Assembly: GCA_945645715.1 (NCBI GenBank)
Contig: CALZFJ010000016.1
Span: forward strand, 1-14,461
Source: an uncultured Prevotellaceae bacterium
GTDB taxonomy: Bacteria > Bacteroidota > Bacteroidia > Bacteroidales > Muribaculaceae
DNA length: 14,461 nucleotides
Direction of reading: 5' to 3'
The position numbers and the translations under genes were made by a program. A model generated the notes under the pieces. It was not told the origin of the DNA and did no database searches. It saw only the letters and a program-made list of their open reading frames with translations. This document shows, in pieces, positions 13,938 through 14,461 of the stretch; position 1 is the first letter of the stretch; each line of letters begins with the position of its first letter.

Positions 13938-14266
13938 GACACACCCAATGAGGTTGTGTCATCGCTTAAATTTAGGCATGGTATTTCGGTTCCAACGAAA
14001 AACCTAAAAAATGTTCATTTGAGGCGGTGATGCCTCACCGTAGGGTCGCGCCTTGGTGCGACCGAGCCACCCAGCACAGCGTGGCGGTGATGCCACCCAC
14101 TGCCATCATGGCGAGCACAGCGTGGCGGTAATGCTGCCACAAGGGGCGAGCGGAGCGAGCAGTGCCTCGGAGAGGCACGATTGTGGTTAGCCCCACACAG
14201 TCAGTGCCGGAGGTACTGGCTGTGTGGGGTATGCAATCAAAAAAGGAAAGCGTGTCGTAGATACGC
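13938..14266. repeat. Dense cluster of short hairpins and direct repeats
   Basis: Non-coding and packed with stem-loops. GACACA/TGTGTC spans 13938-13960 and TTTAGG/CCTAAA with inner TTTCG/CGAAA spans 13971-14008. GAGGC-GGTGAT-GCCTC spans 14021-14036, GGTCGC/GCGACC 14044-14063, and GTGGC-GGTGAT-GCCAC 14081-14096. GCCA-TCA-TGGC spans 14102-14112 and GTGGCGGT-AAT-GCTGCCAC 14122-14140. GTGCCTC-GGA-GAGGCAC spans 14162-14178. A long hairpin spans 14191-14229 (10 perfect bp CCCCACACAG/CTGTGTGGGG plus an inner stem with GGA loop). GCGTGTC-GTA-GATACGC spans 14250-14266. AGCACAGCGTGGCGGT is directly repeated at 14073-14088 and 14114-14129. Together with the adjoining AT-rich bases it fills the approximately 565-bp gap from 13820 to 14384. 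Confidence 0.8.
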
Positions 14267-14314
14267 GATTATGGTAGCAAATTCCACCACTCTTCAATCT
14301 CATTGTGAAAGCCG

Positions 14315-14357
14315 AAAAAAATCACCACATCGCAGATTGCGATGTGGTGATTTTTTT
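14315..14357. terminator. Perfect 19-bp bidirectional terminator palindrome
   Basis: AAAAAAATCACCACATCGC (14315-14333) and its exact reverse complement (14339-14357) flank the 5-nt loop AGATT. Read on either strand it is a GC-containing stem followed by seven T. It lies 27 nt after the stop of the minus-strand gene at the window edge, which is its most likely client. Confidence 0.92.
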
Positions 14358-14384
14358 AGTTATCTTGCTATTGCATTGCCATCT

Positions 14385-14461
14385 TTATTCTGCAGGCAGC
14401 ACCAAGCGCAAACCGCAATTGCTGCCACCCGATGAAGTAATTCGTAACGCCACTGTACAAC
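14385..14461 (-). CDS. C-terminal tail of a minus-strand gene, possibly formylglycine-generating-enzyme-like
   Basis: The minus-strand frame is open from the window edge to TAA (14385-14387) and reads CTVALRITSSGGSNCGLRLVLPAE, so 24 residues of a longer protein are visible. The 'G-L-R-L-V-L' ending recalls the 'GFRLV' close of SUMF1/formylglycine-generating-enzyme-like domains that are common in Bacteroidales. The perfect terminator just downstream supports a true gene end here. Both alternative frames also stay open for part of this distance, so frame choice rests on the motif and the terminator position. Family assignment is tentative. Confidence 0.5.
   Translation of the reverse strand, partial: CTVALRITSSGGSNCGLRLVLPAE

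Noticed and set aside
13938..14266. CRISPR array
   Set aside because: The repeats are short hairpins of differing sequence without regular repeat-spacer periodicity, and no cas gene is present.
14181..14435. Plus-strand frame of 84 codons across the hairpin cluster and terminator
   Set aside because: It crosses a perfect terminator palindrome and repeat hairpins; not a plausible gene.

Overview
The window looks like chromosomal DNA of a Bacteroidales bacterium, most plausibly Muribaculaceae or a close relative. That placement is inference from gene content and style: TonB-dependent receptors with an N-terminal carboxypeptidase-regulatory domain, a secreted SusE/F-like protein ending in a sorting-type tail, a 333-aa malate dehydrogenase, and promoters matching the Bacteroidetes pattern TTTG-N20-TAnnTTTG. 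No transposase, integrase, phage gene or CRISPR array is visible.

Layout. Bases 1-534 hold the 3' end of a plus-strand TonB-dependent receptor. It converges on, and overlaps by 34 bp, a second complete receptor on the minus strand (501-2813). That receptor lies downstream of a small histidine-rich membrane protein (2910-3272) and a PfkB-family sugar or nucleoside kinase (3292-4164), probably as one operon. Next on the minus strand are tRNA-Arg(ACG), the ribosome-assembly GTPase EngB, malate dehydrogenase, and a small DUF2442 gene that carries its own promoter, Shine-Dalgarno and terminator. A divergent promoter region then starts a tight plus-strand operon: nitroreductase, DUF2520 Rossmann protein, KdsC-like phosphatase and Maf pyrophosphatase (6869-9320). 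The first two junctions overlap by 1 and 4 nt.

Facing that operon is a minus-strand unit: a secreted two-domain SusE/F-like protein (9604-10986), followed by a 39-codon gene (9440-9559) and a strong hairpin terminator. A 650-bp gene-poor stretch with a marked C/A-rich tract leads to tRNA-Pro(GGG), which has its own promoter and terminator. The right end carries a secreted LPP20-like protein (11987-13819, minus), a dense cluster of short hairpins and repeats (about 13938-14266), a perfect 19-bp terminator palindrome, and the C-terminal tail of a further minus-strand gene running off the window.

Most genes are household functions: central metabolism, ribosome assembly, Kdo/lipopolysaccharide synthesis, nucleotide sanitation and tRNA. 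The less ordinary parts are the HxH-motif membrane protein paired with a TonB receptor, the 39-aa peptide gene, the hairpin cluster with compensatory stem changes, the possible alternative RNA fold between mdh and engB, and the very compact DUF2442 unit whose terminator overlaps the mdh promoter.
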